From assembly GCF_018614415.1 (NCBI RefSeq), contig NZ_JAGGOO010000095.1:1-45762 (forward strand): a stretch of DNA of 45,762 bases, written 5' to 3'. This DNA comes from Streptomyces sp. ISL-12 (lineage in GTDB: Bacteria > Actinomycetota > Actinomycetes > Streptomycetales > Streptomycetaceae). The notes under the pieces were generated by a model. The model saw nothing but the letters and a program-made list of their open reading frames with translations. It did not search any database and was not told where the DNA came from. Position numbers and translations under genes: made by a program. How positions within the stretch are numbered: the first letter of the stretch is position 1; each line of letters starts with the position of its first letter. This document shows positions 15,481 to 23,751 of this stretch, piece by piece.

Positions 15481-16722
15481 TCAGACTGACTGCTCCTGGT
15501 GGGTGATCTCATTCACCAGTGCCACGTACTCGTCTGGGTGCTGTTCACGCAGGATCCTGAGCAGCAGCCGTGCCGACTCCGTGAAGACCGCTGGCTCCAT
15601 TTTGCGGTGCAGATGGTTGACGACGAAGTGGGCATCGTCGTATGGCAGCGGGCGGGGTTGTTCGCCCTGCTTTGTACCGGCTGACGACTCAGTGTTTGGC
15701 TTTGAAGTGGTGGAGGATCCAGAGCCAGGAGGGGCTGGGGTGCGCTGAGTGGACTGGCGTTGGGCGGGGGGCTTGGCCGTGCTCTGCGCAGGTTTGTTGT
15801 CCACGGACAACAAACCTGTCCCCGGCTTCGTCTGCTGTGCCTGGTCGCCCAAGCCACCGTTCGCCGGGACGGGCTTCGTGGCCGGCGAAAGCTCGGCGGG
15901 CTTGTTGTCCGCGGACAACAAGCCCGGGTTGTTCCGGCGCAGCGCCTCGAGCTGGCTGCGTTCGGCCTCCTTGGCCAGGGCTGCTGCTTCCTTCGAGGCC
16001 TTCAGGTGGTCCAGCAGGGCGGCGGCATCGACCCCGGGATTGTCCCTGGCATACCGGGCCAGCATGCGTCCGTCGCGCTCGGGCAGGGCGCCGGAGCTGA
16101 GCATGAGCTGTACTTCTTCGGGTAGCTCCAGCAGTACGAGCTGGTTGGTCACCCACGAACGGTCCTTGCCGAGTTGTTCGGCGGCGCGGGTGCGGGCCCC
16201 CCGTTCCGTGGTCTCCGCGCACACGACGACCAGTTCCTGGACGCCGCGGGCGCGTTCGATGACGTCGAAGTCCTCCCGCTCGAGGTTCTCCTTCAGCAGG
16301 TGGTTGACGAAGGTCTCGCGGTCTGCGGCGAGGTCGTCGCGGACAACGAAGTCCAGCGCCTCCAAGCCGACATGGACGGCGCTGCGGTAACGCCGTTCAC
16401 CGTTGACCAGGACGTGCGCGGCATCGCCGATCAGGCTTTCGTGGTCGGGCCACAGGGCCAGGTATGCCGCCCGGGTCACAGCGACGCACGCTGCGAGTTG
16501 CGCCTGGCGGAGTTCCTCACCGAACCGGGTCTTGTCCTCGTCGCTGCCGAAGTTCCGGCGCGGGTTGAGGGGGGTGGGGGAGACCTCGTCCAGATGGAGC
16601 CGCACCAGTTCGTATGCGGGGACGTCTCCCTGCGTGACGGCCTTGGCGCGGCCGCGGGCGCTGCGGCTGCGCCGGGCACCGCTGAAAGAGGAGCCGGTTC
16701 CCAGCTTGTCGGCGACGCTCAT
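15481..16722 (-). CDS. parB: ParB partition protein
   Basis: This is a 413-residue centromere-binding protein that loads on parS and works with ParA to segregate the plasmid. It has the N-terminal box SPTPLNPRRNFG, a CTPase-like region with VNGERRYRSAVHVGLEALDF (family GerRlrA) and ENLEREDFDVIERARGVQEL, then the helix-turn-helix RAAEQLGKDRSWVTNQLVLL. The C-terminal third is a Pro/Ala linker plus a final helical domain (FTESARLLLRILREQHPDEY). Two parS-like palindromes lie inside the gene and encode repeated GLLS(A/V)DNKP segments near residues ~270-325. Start ATG 16722 overlaps the parA stop (ATGA). Confidence 0.9.
   Translation of the reverse strand: MSVADKLGTGSSFSGARRSRSARGRAKAVTQGDVPAYELVRLHLDEVSPTPLNPRRNFGSDEDKTRFGEELRQAQLAACVAVTRAAYLALWPDHESLIGDAAHVLVNGERRYRSAVHVGLEALDFVVRDDLAADRETFVNHLLKENLEREDFDVIERARGVQELVVVCAETTERGARTRAAEQLGKDRSWVTNQLVLLELPEEVQLMLSSGALPERDGRMLARYARDNPGVDAAALLDHLKASKEAAALAKEAERSQLEALRRNNPGLLSADNKPAELSPATKPVPANGGLGDQAQQTKPGTGLLSVDNKPAQSTAKPPAQRQSTQRTPAPPGSGSSTTSKPNTESSAGTKQGEQPRPLPYDDAHFVVNHLHRKMEPAVFTESARLLLRILREQHPDEYVALVNEITHQEQSV
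15791..15816. promoter_or_regulatory. parS-like site 2 (inside parB)
   Basis: This 26-bp palindrome has core TTGTTGTCCACGGACAACAA, with one base changed at the centre, so the only imperfection is at the dyad. It encodes the LLSVDNK part of ParB. The extra flanking symmetry (GGT/ACC) lengthens it beyond site 1. Confidence 0.7.
15898..15925. promoter_or_regulatory. parS-like site 3 (inside parB)
   Basis: This is a 28-bp perfect palindrome, the core TTGTTGTCCGCGGACAACAA plus GGGC/GCCC flanks. It encodes the LLSADNK part of ParB, about 107 bases from site 2. Confidence 0.75.
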
Positions 16723-17882
16723 CCGCTGATCCTCCGTGCAATCGTCCGCATGGCCTCTGCCTGCTCGCAGTAGGGGGCGTAGGCCAGCAGGGGCTGCTTG
16801 AGCCGTACGGCCTCTCGTTGGTCCTTGAGTTCCGGCACGATGGCGAGCACGGGCGGTTCGCCGAGCTTCTGCCATTCCTCCAGCGAGGATGTCGCAACGT
16901 AGCCCTTGCGGCTGTCGTACATGTTGACGACGAAGCCGAGCTGGGCGATGGAGATGTCCATGTCCTCGACGAGGTCGCCGATCTGCTCGTCCAGCATGTC
17001 GTAGGCGTCGGCTGAGGAGTCCTCGGACAGGACGGGGATGACGATGCCCGAAGCCCCCTCTTCCTCACCCTCCCGGGTGCGGCAGTAGTAGATGGCCGTG
17101 TCCATGGTGTAGCCCAGGCTCGGCGGGCAGTCGACGACGATGAAGTCGAAGTCGTGCTCCAGTGGCTCGAGAGCCTTTTCCAGCGCCGTCTCCTTGATCC
17201 GCACGGCGCGGCTCGTAGCGAGCTTGGCGTCCAGGAGAAAGGCGTCCTTGCAGGCCGGCAGCAACCAGAGGTGGTCCTCGAAGTCCCCGCCCTTTATGGG
17301 CACCAGCAGGTCCGCGAGCTGTCCGTCCTTCACCTCTGCGAGCACGTGCTTGGCGAGGCTGGGGGAGTCGATGTCGATGAGCGGGTGCCCGAGCTGCTTG
17401 GTCAGGTGACCTTGAGGATCGAAGTCGATCAGCAGAGTGCGGTGTCCGGACTCGGCGAGGGCCTGGGCGACGCCGGCGGACACGGACGTCTTCCCGACGC
17501 CGCCCTTCTGGTTGCCGAAGATGAAGCGGCGCGCCCCGGTAGCTCGCTGTGGCTTCGGGCGGGGTGAGGGGTGCTCATCGAGCCACAACCGGATCGACTG
17601 GGCGATGCCCTGGTTGTAGCTGATGCCTCGGGACTTGCAGTCCCGCTTCAGCTTGTCGTACAGCCCAGCTGGGAGATAGGTCGCGAACGAGGTACCACCG
17701 GCCGTGTCCACAGCGGGGTAGCCCTTGGCCTTTGTCTGGCGCCAGGTTTCGACGCCCTGCGTCACGGCGTCCTGGATGTCGGTATCCATTTCAGCAGCTC
17801 GGACCTTGAGTTCCTTACGGAGCTCAGCCGGTAGCTTGGCTACTACCTTTTGCCGCTCTGCGGGATCATAAGGGGCAGTCAT
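16719..17882 (-). CDS. parA: ParA partition ATPase
   Basis: This is a 387-residue Walker-type ATPase that positions plasmid copies. The deviant Walker A is GNQKGGVGKTSVS at residues 123-135, and the A' motif is LLIDFDPQGHLT. Walker B is FDFIVVDCPPSLG, followed by FVVNMYDSRKG. The N-terminal ~110 residues (AERQKVVAKLPAELRKELKV, then ATYLPAGLYDKLKRDCKSRG) contain two ribbon-helix-helix-like repeats, so the protein probably also represses its own promoter. ATG 17882 starts it; a parS palindrome lies 56 bases upstream. It is co-transcribed with parB. Confidence 0.9.
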   Translation of the reverse strand: MTAPYDPAERQKVVAKLPAELRKELKVRAAEMDTDIQDAVTQGVETWRQTKAKGYPAVDTAGGTSFATYLPAGLYDKLKRDCKSRGISYNQGIAQSIRLWLDEHPSPRPKPQRATGARRFIFGNQKGGVGKTSVSAGVAQALAESGHRTLLIDFDPQGHLTKQLGHPLIDIDSPSLAKHVLAEVKDGQLADLLVPIKGGDFEDHLWLLPACKDAFLLDAKLATSRAVRIKETALEKALEPLEHDFDFIVVDCPPSLGYTMDTAIYYCRTREGEEEGASGIVIPVLSEDSSADAYDMLDEQIGDLVEDMDISIAQLGFVVNMYDSRKGYVATSSLEEWQKLGEPPVLAIVPELKDQREAVRLKQPLLAYAPYCEQAEAMRTIARRISG

Positions 17883-17937
17883 GGCGCTACCTTACTCACC
17901 TTCCGGATCGCAGAGCTACGACAAAGCTGATCGCGTC

Positions 17938-17961
17938 GCTTGTTGTCCGCGGACAACAAGC
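17938..17961. promoter_or_regulatory. parS-like site 4 in the parA promoter region
   Basis: This is a 24-bp perfect palindrome (the same core with GC/GC flanks), 56 bases before the parA start. A ParB site here would link segregation to autoregulation of the operon. Confidence 0.75.
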
Positions 17962-18047
17962 AAACAAGTGCCTCGACTGCTCCGACCGCCGGTCTCACCC
18001 GCTGAGCTGGACCGACCTGACGGGGCCTTGCCGAGTCAAATGGCGCA

Positions 18048-18236
18048 CTACCACGCAAGATGACGTGCGCTCAGTGGCTGGTCCCGGACACTGTGCGTAC
18101 CGATCAAGTGCCACACGACGTGCGGGGTTCCGGTGCGGTGTTCGGGACCGTACTCCCAGGTGGCGCGCCCGGCAGAGCCGGTGCCCGCAGACCAGGTGAG
18201 TTCGTAGACGCCGGGGGCGAGCCGGACACGCTTGAC
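18048..18236 (-). pseudogene. C-terminal half of a RelE/Gp49-like gene
   Basis: From 18236 the minus strand reads VKRVRLAPGVYELTW, then ATWEYGPEHRTGTPHVVWHL, IGTHSVRDQP and stops at 18048. This is the C-terminal half of a family of small RelE/Gp49-like proteins (PGvyE.TWapdGRAt..yG....g.pHv.WrriGTH). Upstream of the Val the sequence no longer fits. The matching N-terminal half, ending in FRPGLR, lies 14 kb away at 32260-32402 on the same strand, so the gene was split by the intervening element. Such proteins often act as toxins with an Xre antitoxin; no antitoxin is visible here. Confidence 0.75.
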
Positions 18237-18349
18237 TGGTGGAGTACGTACGGGTTCGTTCGTGGCCGTCTGGCGTGTCGACGTCGCATTTCAGCTGGTA
18301 GATCAGCGTGCTGGACCCGTTCACTCGATGGTGTGAGATCTCCGAAATA

Positions 18350-18368
18350 ACTCGCAGATTCTGCGAGT
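18350..18368. promoter_or_regulatory. Inverted repeat at recombinase start
   Basis: ACTCGCAG, three bases, then CTGCGAGT form a perfect 8-bp inverted repeat that overlaps the GTG start at 18367, 114 bp inside the element's left edge. It could be an operator for the module's own small regulator or a recombinase arm site. Confidence 0.5.
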
Positions 18369-19581
18369 GATCGCCGTAATCTACGGCTTTGTGTCGGATC
18401 TCGAAAGTCGCACCCTGTCGCTCGTACGCACCGTGCCGGAGCCAGGCGTGCCGGTGGACCCGGCCTCGGTGTCGGTCGAGGCCGGGCTCGCTGACGTTGT
18501 GACGCTTCAGCGGCGCCGACAGGCGAGAATCTCGGCGCACGATGAGGAGAGCTTCTTCCTGGACACGCTGTCGGAGTATCAGTGGGCCCGGGACGCGGCG
18601 GGGCTGGCGCAGGAGACGCTGGATGGGCTGATCAAGCCGGTGATTGAGGTCTGTGAGTTCTACGGCACGGTGCCGTGGCTGCTCTCTTCCCGTGAGGTCG
18701 ACCGGTACTTCGCCGGGCCGGGGAAGCGGGCCCAGTCGACGATGCGGTACAAGATCGGCAAGATCGACCGGTACTTCGCGTTCCTGGAGCAGCGGTACGC
18801 GGGCGAGATCATGAGCCGTTTCGGGGCTGTGGTCGAGTCGCCGATCGATCCGTTCAACAGGCCCCGTCACCGCGGGGACTTCGGGCTGCGGATCCCGCCG
18901 TCGCAGGTGGCGATGAAGGACTTCTTCGGCCGCTGGCGCGAGGAACTGCCCCGGTCGCGGAAGTACCTGGTCGCCTGCCGCGACTACGTGATGACGAAGA
19001 TCGCCTACCTCTCAGGAGTCCGTGCGGCGGAGTTGTGCGGGGTCTGCATGGGGGACGTGCACTGGGAGCACGGTCAGTGGGGCCGGTTCGTCGTCCTGGG
19101 CAAGGGCGCGAGCGGTTCGGGGCCGCGGCCGCGCGAGGCGTACCTGTTCCAGGAGGGCCGGGCTCTGCTGTGGTGGTACATCGAGGAGATCCGGGGCGAG
19201 TTCGGCGACGATGCCGAGCACCCGCGGGCGCCGCTGTGGCCGTCGGAGCGCAAGCCGACGGCGGTCGCGGCTCTGAACCTGCCGATCGCGCCGGTGATCG
19301 TGCCTTCGACGTTCCGTCGCGCCCTGCACAGCGCGGCGGCGAGTTACCTGAGCGGGCCGGTCACCGACCTTTTCCCGCACCTTCTCCGGCACGCGTGCGC
19401 GACCCACAACTACGAGCGCGGGATGACGTTGTGGGAGGTGCAGAAGGTCCTCGGACACGCCTGGGCAACCACGACTCTTCGGTACATGGCGACCGCGCAG
19501 GCCGATCCTGAGCACGCGAACCTGGAGGCCAGCTCCCGGGCGGCCCAACGACTGGTGATGGACAGGGGGAACCTGAGGTGA
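18367..19581 (+). CDS. Tyrosine recombinase/integrase
   Basis: This is a 404-residue site-specific recombinase with all catalytic residues visible: Arg in YLSGVRAAELCGV, HLLRH in FPHLLRHACATH, His in VLGHAWATTTLRY and the Tyr nucleophile of that motif. A SAM-like core-binding domain precedes it (residues ~60-150, ending near SRFGAV). It is the most likely catalyst of integration of the 14-kb element. GTG 18367 is the longest start; GTG 18391 is possible. The stop overlaps the next gene (GTGA), the first step of a three-gene operon. Confidence 0.88.
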   Translation: MIAVIYGFVSDLESRTLSLVRTVPEPGVPVDPASVSVEAGLADVVTLQRRRQARISAHDEESFFLDTLSEYQWARDAAGLAQETLDGLIKPVIEVCEFYGTVPWLLSSREVDRYFAGPGKRAQSTMRYKIGKIDRYFAFLEQRYAGEIMSRFGAVVESPIDPFNRPRHRGDFGLRIPPSQVAMKDFFGRWREELPRSRKYLVACRDYVMTKIAYLSGVRAAELCGVCMGDVHWEHGQWGRFVVLGKGASGSGPRPREAYLFQEGRALLWWYIEEIRGEFGDDAEHPRAPLWPSERKPTAVAALNLPIAPVIVPSTFRRALHSAAASYLSGPVTDLFPHLLRHACATHNYERGMTLWEVQKVLGHAWATTTLRYMATAQADPEHANLEASSRAAQRLVMDRGNLR

Positions 19582-19922
19582 AGTGGAATCTGCGGATGGT
19601 GGCCGCGCAGCGGGATCTGTGGCGGCCGACCGAGGTGCTGGCCGCGTTCCGGCAGGTCGGGTTCAACCCGTCGCTGAGCAAGGTCGCCGCGCTGTGGGGC
19701 GGCACTCCGGTCACGGTGCGGCTGGAGGACCTGGACCTGATGTGCGCCGCGCTGGGCTGCACCGTCGCGGATCTGCTGCAGGCCGAGCCCCTCGCCGGGG
19801 CCCAGGCGGTGCCGGAGGAAGGGGAGCGGACGGCCGACGGCGCGGAGTTGCCGTCGGGACCGGTGCGGCCGGTGCCGGGAAGCCGCCGGGGGAGCGGGCC
19901 ACGCTCGCTCCCGCCGAGCTGA
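19578..19922 (+). CDS. Xre/HTH_26-like small regulator
   Basis: This is a 114-residue protein starting at GTG 19578 inside the stop of the recombinase gene. Residues ~1-70 (MKWNLRMVAAQRDLWRPTEV, LSKVAALWGGTPVTVRLEDL, MCAALGCTVADLLQAEP) fit the short Cro/C1-like helix-turn-helix in which the recognition helix is followed by LD.LC.aLgCt..dLL. The tail is disordered. It lies between two recombinases and may control them or act as a directionality factor; this is inference. Confidence 0.75.
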   Translation: MKWNLRMVAAQRDLWRPTEVLAAFRQVGFNPSLSKVAALWGGTPVTVRLEDLDLMCAALGCTVADLLQAEPLAGAQAVPEEGERTADGAELPSGPVRPVPGSRRGSGPRSLPPS

Positions 19923-19928
19923 GCGCCG

Positions 19929-22253
19929 GTGGCCGCGGACCGGGCAACGGCCCGGAGCTGTGCGGACTGTCTGGGCTGGGTCGTCCTCAACCAGAGGGGA
20001 GCCTGCGCCGGTTGCAGGCGCTGGCGACAGCACTACCGCGAGCGGGCAACGTGTCCGCGGTGCCGGCACGAGAGGCTGCTGAACTCCGACGGGCTGTGCC
20101 GCTCTTGCCTGCAGGCGATCCGGCTGATGGACGACGCCGAGTGGGCCCTGGGCATCGAGGGGGCACCGCCGCGTGACCTCCAGCTGACGGTCGGCGTCTA
20201 TCACGACCGCGCGGACTCAGCCCGCCAGCTGAGCCGGGCCGGCGGCACCGGGCCGCGGACCAGCGAGGTGTGGAACCTCAGACTCAGGCAACAGCGCGCG
20301 GGCGCCGAGCATCGGCCCGCGGTGCTGGAGCCGGGCGCGTGGGGGCAGATCCCGATGTTCACGATCCCCAGGACTTTGACCGCAGACACGGTCCGGGCGG
20401 TCGCGGCCCGTCCGGTGCCCGGGTGGGAGAGAGCCCAGGCGGTGCTGGAGGAGATCGCTGCTGAACAGGGGATGAGCCGCGGAAACCGCTACCGCAAGGC
20501 CGCGCTGCTGCGGCTCGCGCTGGCGGTCCGCGCGGCCGAAGGTACCTGGCTGCTGCCCGAGGTGCTCCTGCGAGACCTGCCCGCTGGCCGGACCACCATC
20601 CGCCTCGTTCTTCAGCGGGCCGGGCTGCTGGCCTCTGAGCCGGAACCCCTGCGACTGTTGCCAGCAGGTCGGCGCCCACCCCGGACCGTGGCTGGCCGGG
20701 TGCCCTGGTGCCGGATGCCGCATTCGTGTGCGGACTGCCAGGCGTGGATGTCCTCGGGCCAGTACGGTTCTCGCTGCACTCCCTGTCAGCACTGGCACGC
20801 CAAGCTGGCGCGGAGCACTTGCACACGCTGCCGTCGGCAGGAACTCCCGCTGCGGAAGGGCCGCTGCCGCGGCTGCCGCCCGTACCGTCTCCTCGACGAC
20901 GCCCAGCCCACCACCACCCAATACACACAGCTGCTGATCGACGTGCCCGTCGGCGGATCCGGACCGCCCCCGCCAATCCCGGTCGATGAACCACCTCACC
21001 CGGACCTGCCGCCCGCTCCAGCGCACGCCGCCTCCGGACAGGAGCAGCTATTTACCATCCGGCGCGACTGGACGCGGCTGCTGCCACACCTCCAGGGCCG
21101 GAGCACGGCCGAACTGGTGCTGACTGGGACGACCGCACGGTTGGTCGAGGACTTCAGCCGGGTTCTGCACGAGCGGCAGTCACCCAGCCACAACAGCAAC
21201 ATCCGCACCCTGAGCATCCTCCTCTACTGGTGCGGCGCCCAAGCGGCCATCTCCGAACGGGACGTCCATGACCTGGCCCGGACCGGCCCAGACCTCAAGG
21301 CCAAGACCGTCTGCCAGTTCCTGCGAGACCGGGGCCTCCTTCTCCAGGACCCCGACCTCCACCGCGACGTCGATCTGGCGTGGATCGACATCACCCTCGC
21401 CTTGCTGCCGGAGATCGTCGCCGACGAAGTAGGGCAGTGGGTGATGGTGCTGCGAAGTCGGGGGCGTCACGCGGGCGAGGTCCGCGGCTACGACGGGATC
21501 CGCCCGTACTTGGCCTCGCTCCAGCCTGTGCTCACTTCTTGGGCGGAGGCCGGTGTGCTCTCGCTTCGAGAGATCACCCGGCGCCATGTCGATGCGGCCG
21601 TGGACGGCAATTCCGGACGTACCCGCCGCCAGCTCGCCCTCGCCCTGCGCAGCCTGTTCAGGACGTTGAAGAGGGAACGGGTGGTCTTCCGGGACCCCGC
21701 CCAGCACCTTCGCGTCGGCAGCCCGACTGGGATCCCCAAGCCGGTCCCCAGTGACCTGCTGGCCAACGCTTTGCAGCAGACGAAGACCCCGCTCGGGCGT
21801 CTGGTCCTCGTCCTGGCCGCTGTCCACGCTGTGCCCGTCCACGAACTCCGCACGATCCTGACCTGCGACCTGGACCTTGCACGTGGCACCCTCGTCATCC
21901 GCCGCGGCCTTCGACGGCACACCCTCTACCTAGAGGAACTCACCCACCAGATCGCAGCCGACTGGCTGGACTACCGCCACCGCCGCTGGCCCGCCTCGAC
22001 CAATCCCCGCCTGATCGTCAGCCAGAGATCGGCGCTCGACCCCGACCATCCCGCGGTCGGCAAGACCCTGCTCCGCGACGACGTGCCCCAAGGGCTCACC
22101 TTGGTCGGCCTGCGCCAGGACCGCATCCTCCACGAGGCAGCCGAAACCGCCGACCCCCTCAGGCTGATGAGGCTCTTCGGGGTCACGGAGAAGACCGCCA
22201 TGCACTACGTCACCGCCGCCCACCCCGAACGCACGGCGAAGCTGCCCCGGTGA
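19929..22253 (+). CDS. Large zinc-ribbon recombinase-like protein with altered active site
   Basis: This is a 774-residue protein. Residues ~15-60 and ~255-320 are two similar Cys blocks (CADCLGW...CAGC, CPRCRHE...CRSC; CADCQAW...CTPC, CTRCRRQ...CRGC), suggesting tandem zinc ribbons. The C-terminal ~400 residues have the shape of a tyrosine recombinase: a core-binding helical domain (SHNSNIRTLSILLYWCG), then LVLAAVHAVPVHELRTILTC, where the first catalytic Arg is Pro. GLRQDRILHEA keeps one Arg, and LFGVTEKTAMHYVTA has lost the His but keeps Tyr. It probably assists the intact recombinase as a DNA-binding partner. GTG 19929 starts it. Confidence 0.7.
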   Translation: MAADRATARSCADCLGWVVLNQRGACAGCRRWRQHYRERATCPRCRHERLLNSDGLCRSCLQAIRLMDDAEWALGIEGAPPRDLQLTVGVYHDRADSARQLSRAGGTGPRTSEVWNLRLRQQRAGAEHRPAVLEPGAWGQIPMFTIPRTLTADTVRAVAARPVPGWERAQAVLEEIAAEQGMSRGNRYRKAALLRLALAVRAAEGTWLLPEVLLRDLPAGRTTIRLVLQRAGLLASEPEPLRLLPAGRRPPRTVAGRVPWCRMPHSCADCQAWMSSGQYGSRCTPCQHWHAKLARSTCTRCRRQELPLRKGRCRGCRPYRLLDDAQPTTTQYTQLLIDVPVGGSGPPPPIPVDEPPHPDLPPAPAHAASGQEQLFTIRRDWTRLLPHLQGRSTAELVLTGTTARLVEDFSRVLHERQSPSHNSNIRTLSILLYWCGAQAAISERDVHDLARTGPDLKAKTVCQFLRDRGLLLQDPDLHRDVDLAWIDITLALLPEIVADEVGQWVMVLRSRGRHAGEVRGYDGIRPYLASLQPVLTSWAEAGVLSLREITRRHVDAAVDGNSGRTRRQLALALRSLFRTLKRERVVFRDPAQHLRVGSPTGIPKPVPSDLLANALQQTKTPLGRLVLVLAAVHAVPVHELRTILTCDLDLARGTLVIRRGLRRHTLYLEELTHQIAADWLDYRHRRWPASTNPRLIVSQRSALDPDHPAVGKTLLRDDVPQGLTLVGLRQDRILHEAAETADPLRLMRLFGVTEKTAMHYVTAAHPERTAKLPR

Positions 22254-22257
22254 CGCT

Positions 22258-22680
22258 TCAGGGTGCGACCGGCTCGCTGCGGGCTGCTCTCGGCCGGGCA
22301 CCAGGCGAGGGATCAGTCGGATATAGGCGACCATGCCGAGAACCTCGACCAGCGTCTGGGTGACCACGACGACCGCAGCGACGGCCAGGTCGCCGGGCAG
22401 CGCATGGGCGAGGGGAGGATGACGGTCGCCCCGGTGAAGACGATCGCGCGGCTCGCGGGTGTGTCCAGGCGGAACAGGCGGGCCACGGCCTTGCCGGCGA
22501 ACGCAGCCAGCTCCGAGCCCATGAACAGGTAGAGGAACTCCGGGAGCAACAGCATCTGCGCGACCAGCAGGACTGGGGTCGCGGCGAGCAGGCGGCGGCT
22601 GGAGCCGCCGGCGGGTCCGAAGAAGACGATGACATAGTCCACGCACGGGCACAGCAGCACCAGCAGGACCCCTCTCCGCT
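22258..22680 (-). pseudogene. Broken arsenic-resistance (BASS-type) transporter gene
   Basis: One frame gives VLLCPCVDYVIVFFGPAGG, SSRRLLAATPVLLVAQMLLL, PEFLYLFMGSELA and then jumps to GKAVARLFRLDTPASRAIVF. A second frame continues as LAVAAVVVVTQTLVEVLGMV, AYIRLIPRLV. These are separate parts of a ~320-residue bile-acid/Na+-symporter-family arsenic transporter. Missing are the N-terminal half, ~90 residues after LFMGSELA and the stretch at the frame change. It lies between the recombinase operon and arsT, pointing like the arsC-arsT genes, so it is a decayed third member of that operon. Confidence 0.7.
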
Positions 22681-22708
22681 GACCGGTCGGCCGAAGGAGA
22701 GCGTGGCG

Positions 22709-22743
22709 CCGCCTCGGCTCCTGGTCTCTTGGAGCCGAGGCGG
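22709..22743. terminator. 13-bp hairpin terminator after arsT
   Basis: CCGCCTCGGCTCC (22709-22721) pairs with 22731-22743, with a nine-base loop. It is placed 34 bases after the arsT stop on the minus strand. Confidence 0.75.
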
Positions 22744-22776
22744 GTGAGGCCCCTCGTGCCCGTGGGCGGCCGGGGT

Positions 22777-23751
22777 TCAGAGCGCGAGGGCTGCCTGATG
22801 CTCGTCGATGTCGCGGACACTGCGAGCGGCGAGGTACCGCTCGGCGTCCAGAGCCGCGGCCGCACCGGTGCCGGCGGCGGTGATGGCTTGGCGGTAGGTG
22901 TGGTCGACGACGTCGCCGGCGGCGAAGACCCCGGGCAGGCTCGTACGCGTCGTCGGGGCGGCGACGGTGATGTAGCCCTCGGCGTCGAGGTCGAGCTGAC
23001 CGGTGAACAGTTCGGTGCGGGGATCGTGGCCGATGGCGATGAACAGCCCGGTCACGTCGAGGTCGCGGGTGACGCCGGTGAAGATGTCCCGCAGGATGAC
23101 GCCGCTGAGCATGCCGTTCGTCTCTTTGATCTCGGCGATCTCACTGTCGAAGGCGAAGGAGATTTTGTCTTCGGCGAATGCCCGGTCCTGCATGACCTTG
23201 GAGGCGCGCAGGGTGGAGCGGCGGTGGACGACGGTGACCGACTTGGCGAAGCGGGTGAGAAAGGTGGCTTCCTCCATGGCGGTGTCGCCGCCGCCGACCA
23301 CGACGATGTCGCGGCCCTTGAAGAAGAACCCGTCGCAGGTCGCGCACCAGGACACCCCGCGGCCGGACAGCGCATCCTCGTTCGGGAGGCCGAGCTTGCG
23401 GTAGCCGGAGCCGGTCGCGATGATCACTGTGTTAGCGCGGTGGACGGTGCCGACGGAGTCGGTGAGCAGCTTGATGTCGCCGGTCAGGTCGACGGACACG
23501 ATGTCGTCGTCGATCATCTCGGCGCCGAACTTCTCGGCCTGGGCCCGCATGTTCTCCATGAGGACCGGGCCGTCGACGCCCTCGGGGAAGCCGGGGAAGT
23601 TCTCCACCTCGGTCGTGGTGGTCAGCGAGCCGCCGACGAAGATGCTGCTGCCGAACAGCAGGGGCCTCAGCTGGGCGCGGGCGGTGTAGAGGGCCGCGGT
23701 GTATCCGGCGGGACCGGAGCCGATGATGACGACTTCGTGTATCTCGCTCAC
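22777..23751 (-). CDS. arsT: Thioredoxin reductase-like flavoprotein (ArsT)
   Basis: This is a 324-residue NADPH-dependent flavoprotein that feeds electrons, through a thiol carrier, to arsenate reductase. It has an FAD Rossmann motif GSGPAGYTAALYTARA at the N-terminus, the redox pair in WCATCDGFFFKG, the NADPH motif VVGGGDTAMEEATFL with RRSTLRAS, and a C-terminal GVFAAGDVVDHTYRQAITAA. Length and motifs are those of a full-length TrxB. GTG 23751 overlaps the arsC stop, so the two are coupled. Position in an ars operon makes arsT the right name; no thioredoxin gene is adjacent. Confidence 0.9.
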   Translation of the reverse strand: MSEIHEVVIIGSGPAGYTAALYTARAQLRPLLFGSSIFVGGSLTTTTEVENFPGFPEGVDGPVLMENMRAQAEKFGAEMIDDDIVSVDLTGDIKLLTDSVGTVHRANTVIIATGSGYRKLGLPNEDALSGRGVSWCATCDGFFFKGRDIVVVGGGDTAMEEATFLTRFAKSVTVVHRRSTLRASKVMQDRAFAEDKISFAFDSEIAEIKETNGMLSGVILRDIFTGVTRDLDVTGLFIAIGHDPRTELFTGQLDLDAEGYITVAAPTTRTSLPGVFAAGDVVDHTYRQAITAAGTGAAAALDAERYLAARSVRDIDEHQAALAL

